Below, piece after piece: positions 63,106 to 64,000 of a stretch of 64,000 nt of DNA. Positions within the stretch are counted from its first letter, which is position 1. Every line of letters starts with the position of its first letter. Made by a program: the position numbers and the translations under genes. The DNA comes from Nitrospira sp. GTDB taxonomy: Bacteria > Nitrospirota > Nitrospiria > Nitrospirales > Nitrospiraceae. The DNA lies in assembly GCA_005116955.1 (NCBI GenBank), contig SWDI01000005.1, forward strand, positions 650,219 to 714,218, in the 5' to 3' direction. A model generated the notes under the pieces. The model was not told the DNA's origin. It ran no database searches and saw only the letters and a list, made by a program, of their open reading frames with translations.

Positions 63106-63854
63106 ACATGCAGCCTTTCGAGCTAATCGGTGCAGACGGCAAACGCATCAAGGGCGATCGAGCCAACGGGATCGACCGCCAAATCCTCTTCATCACGGGA
63201 TTCTTATCCAAGCGCTGGGGCAACAAGAGTAAGGCGCTCGCGCAATGGTGTCAGGAGAAGGGGTGGGGGTTTTGTTGTTACGATGTGCGAGGGTTCGGCG
63301 ATTCCGAAGGCCAGTTCACGGATTACACCCTTTCGGATTGGATTGCCGATGCACGGACAGTGGTGAAGTCGATAGAGGCTGGGCCACCCGTCACCATCGT
63401 AGGCAATTCGCTTGGCAGTTGGATCGCCTGGCTGGTCGCGCAGGAATTCTCAGTTATAGAGGAACTGATTTTGATCGCGCCGGCATTTAACATGATGGGT
63501 GAGCGGGCCAAGACCATCCCCCAGGAACGGCTCCACGACTGGCATACGGCCGGATGGATGCCGTGGGACGATGATCCAGTACATCGGGATTGGCCCTTGT
63601 CCTGGACGTGGGTGGAGGAAAGCGAACAGTACTGGGCCAAGACATATAACATCACCCGTCACGTCAAGACGACGATTCTTCATGGACAGGGCGATATTGT
63701 CATTTCCCCGGATGGAAGCCGGCGGTTTGCCGAGGAACTGCGTCGTCGCGATCCCAGTTTTCCACTTGATCTCAGACTAATTCCAGGCGACCATCGGTTG
63801 AGTAGGCCTGAACATCTGGAGCTCTTTCGCCGATTGGTCATGAGGGAGACATAA
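63102..63854 (+). CDS. Alpha/beta hydrolase
   Basis: A 250-residue alpha/beta hydrolase with the nucleophile elbow VGNSLGSWIAW, oxyanion region CYDVRGFGDSEG, an Asp near HGQGDIVIS and His in IPGDHRLSRP. Substrate unknown. It overlaps the preceding esterase (ATGA), so translation is coupled. Confidence 0.88.
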   Translation: MNMQPFELIGADGKRIKGDRANGIDRQILFITGFLSKRWGNKSKALAQWCQEKGWGFCCYDVRGFGDSEGQFTDYTLSDWIADARTVVKSIEAGPPVTIVGNSLGSWIAWLVAQEFSVIEELILIAPAFNMMGERAKTIPQERLHDWHTAGWMPWDDDPVHRDWPLSWTWVEESEQYWAKTYNITRHVKTTILHGQGDIVISPDGSRRFAEELRRRDPSFPLDLRLIPGDHRLSRPEHLELFRRLVMRET

Positions 63855-64000
63855 TGCTTGTGCTCATCCACAAAGAATGCGGTGGTCCGGCGTTGGATGA
63901 ATCGCCGGTGGGTGAAGTCTGCGCCATCCCCATCGACCGGTTTCCCTTCTCCTGTTTTACCTGCCTGGAAGAGATCGTCGATGAATCCGAAGTGCGGCTG
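63854..64000 (+). CDS. Unknown protein with Cys pairs, 5' part
   Basis: Starting at the ATG overlapping the previous stop by one base, 49 codons run off the window: LVLIHKECGGPALDESPVG, then FSCFTCLEEIVDESEV. HKEC and CFTC suggest a small zinc-binding ribbon. It is part of the hydrolase operon. Confidence 0.6.
   Translation, partial: MLVLIHKECGGPALDESPVGEVCAIPIDRFPFSCFTCLEEIVDESEVRL

Noticed and set aside
1..64000. tRNA, rRNA, CRISPR array or intact transposase
   Set aside because: None was recognised on reading both strands; small RNAs cannot be excluded without a covariance-model search.

Overview
The window looks like a chromosomal segment of a nitrite-oxidising Nitrospira (Nitrospirota). 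The main evidence is an adjacent nxrA-nxrB pair at 4.5-9.3 kb: a Tat-exported, 1155-residue molybdopterin catalytic subunit and a 429-residue Fe-S subunit, the periplasm-facing type of nitrite oxidoreductase. The rest fits an aerobic chemolithoautotroph: an isocitrate dehydrogenase split over two genes, carbonic anhydrase, inorganic-carbon uptake genes and sodium bioenergetics. No rRNA, tRNA, CRISPR array or intact insertion sequence was seen. One short transposon-like element (a MITE) is present.

Layout. 0-4.1 kb: the 5' part of a YkgJ-type gene, an EVE-domain protein, a small HExxH protein, a PSP1/RicT-like protein, a DUF1264 lipoprotein and a monohaem cytochrome c. 4.2-9.4 kb: nxrA, nxrB and a terminator hairpin. 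9.6-24.8 kb: mostly plus-strand housekeeping and unknown genes, including Trm112-like, DUF502, GNAT, two small lipoproteins, a LOG / beta-CASP / P1-peptidase run with overlapping ends, FIST, FKBP, GcvT, NUDIX, FabI, TPR, ArfB and DUF2490. 24.9-27.8 kb: a 172-bp MITE-like insertion and two genes that each carry a tandem NTF2/SnoaL-like domain.

28.0-44.1 kb is an inorganic-carbon island. A minus-strand operon encodes two complex-I-like membrane subunits, DabA (DUF2309) and a PII-like protein. Nearby are two DUF2294 proteins, a NhaR-type LysR regulator, a Tat-exported beta-carbonic anhydrase, the split isocitrate dehydrogenase and a SulP-type anion permease with a sigma-54-like promoter. The first gene of the dab operon starts 16 nt after a structure that looks like an intrinsic terminator, which suggests attenuation.

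44.3-57.3 kb is a sodium and signalling block on the minus strand: an NtrC-type response regulator and its GAF/PAS histidine kinase, a NhaD-type Na+/H+ antiporter, a universal stress protein, and a complete Na+-translocating NADH:quinone reductase operon (nqrABCDEF) with its maturation genes apbE and nqrM. 57.5-64 kb holds SelO, a 1074-residue unknown membrane protein, two alpha/beta hydrolases and a gene cut by the window edge.

Working model (inference): nitrite oxidation feeds electrons to the quinone and cytochrome pool. NQR and NhaD maintain or exploit a sodium gradient. The Dab complex, SulP permease and periplasmic carbonic anhydrase supply bicarbonate for carbon fixation, in which isocitrate dehydrogenase may run in the reductive direction. 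The sodium modules suggest a lineage that tolerates salt or alkali, but the sequence alone cannot settle species or habitat.
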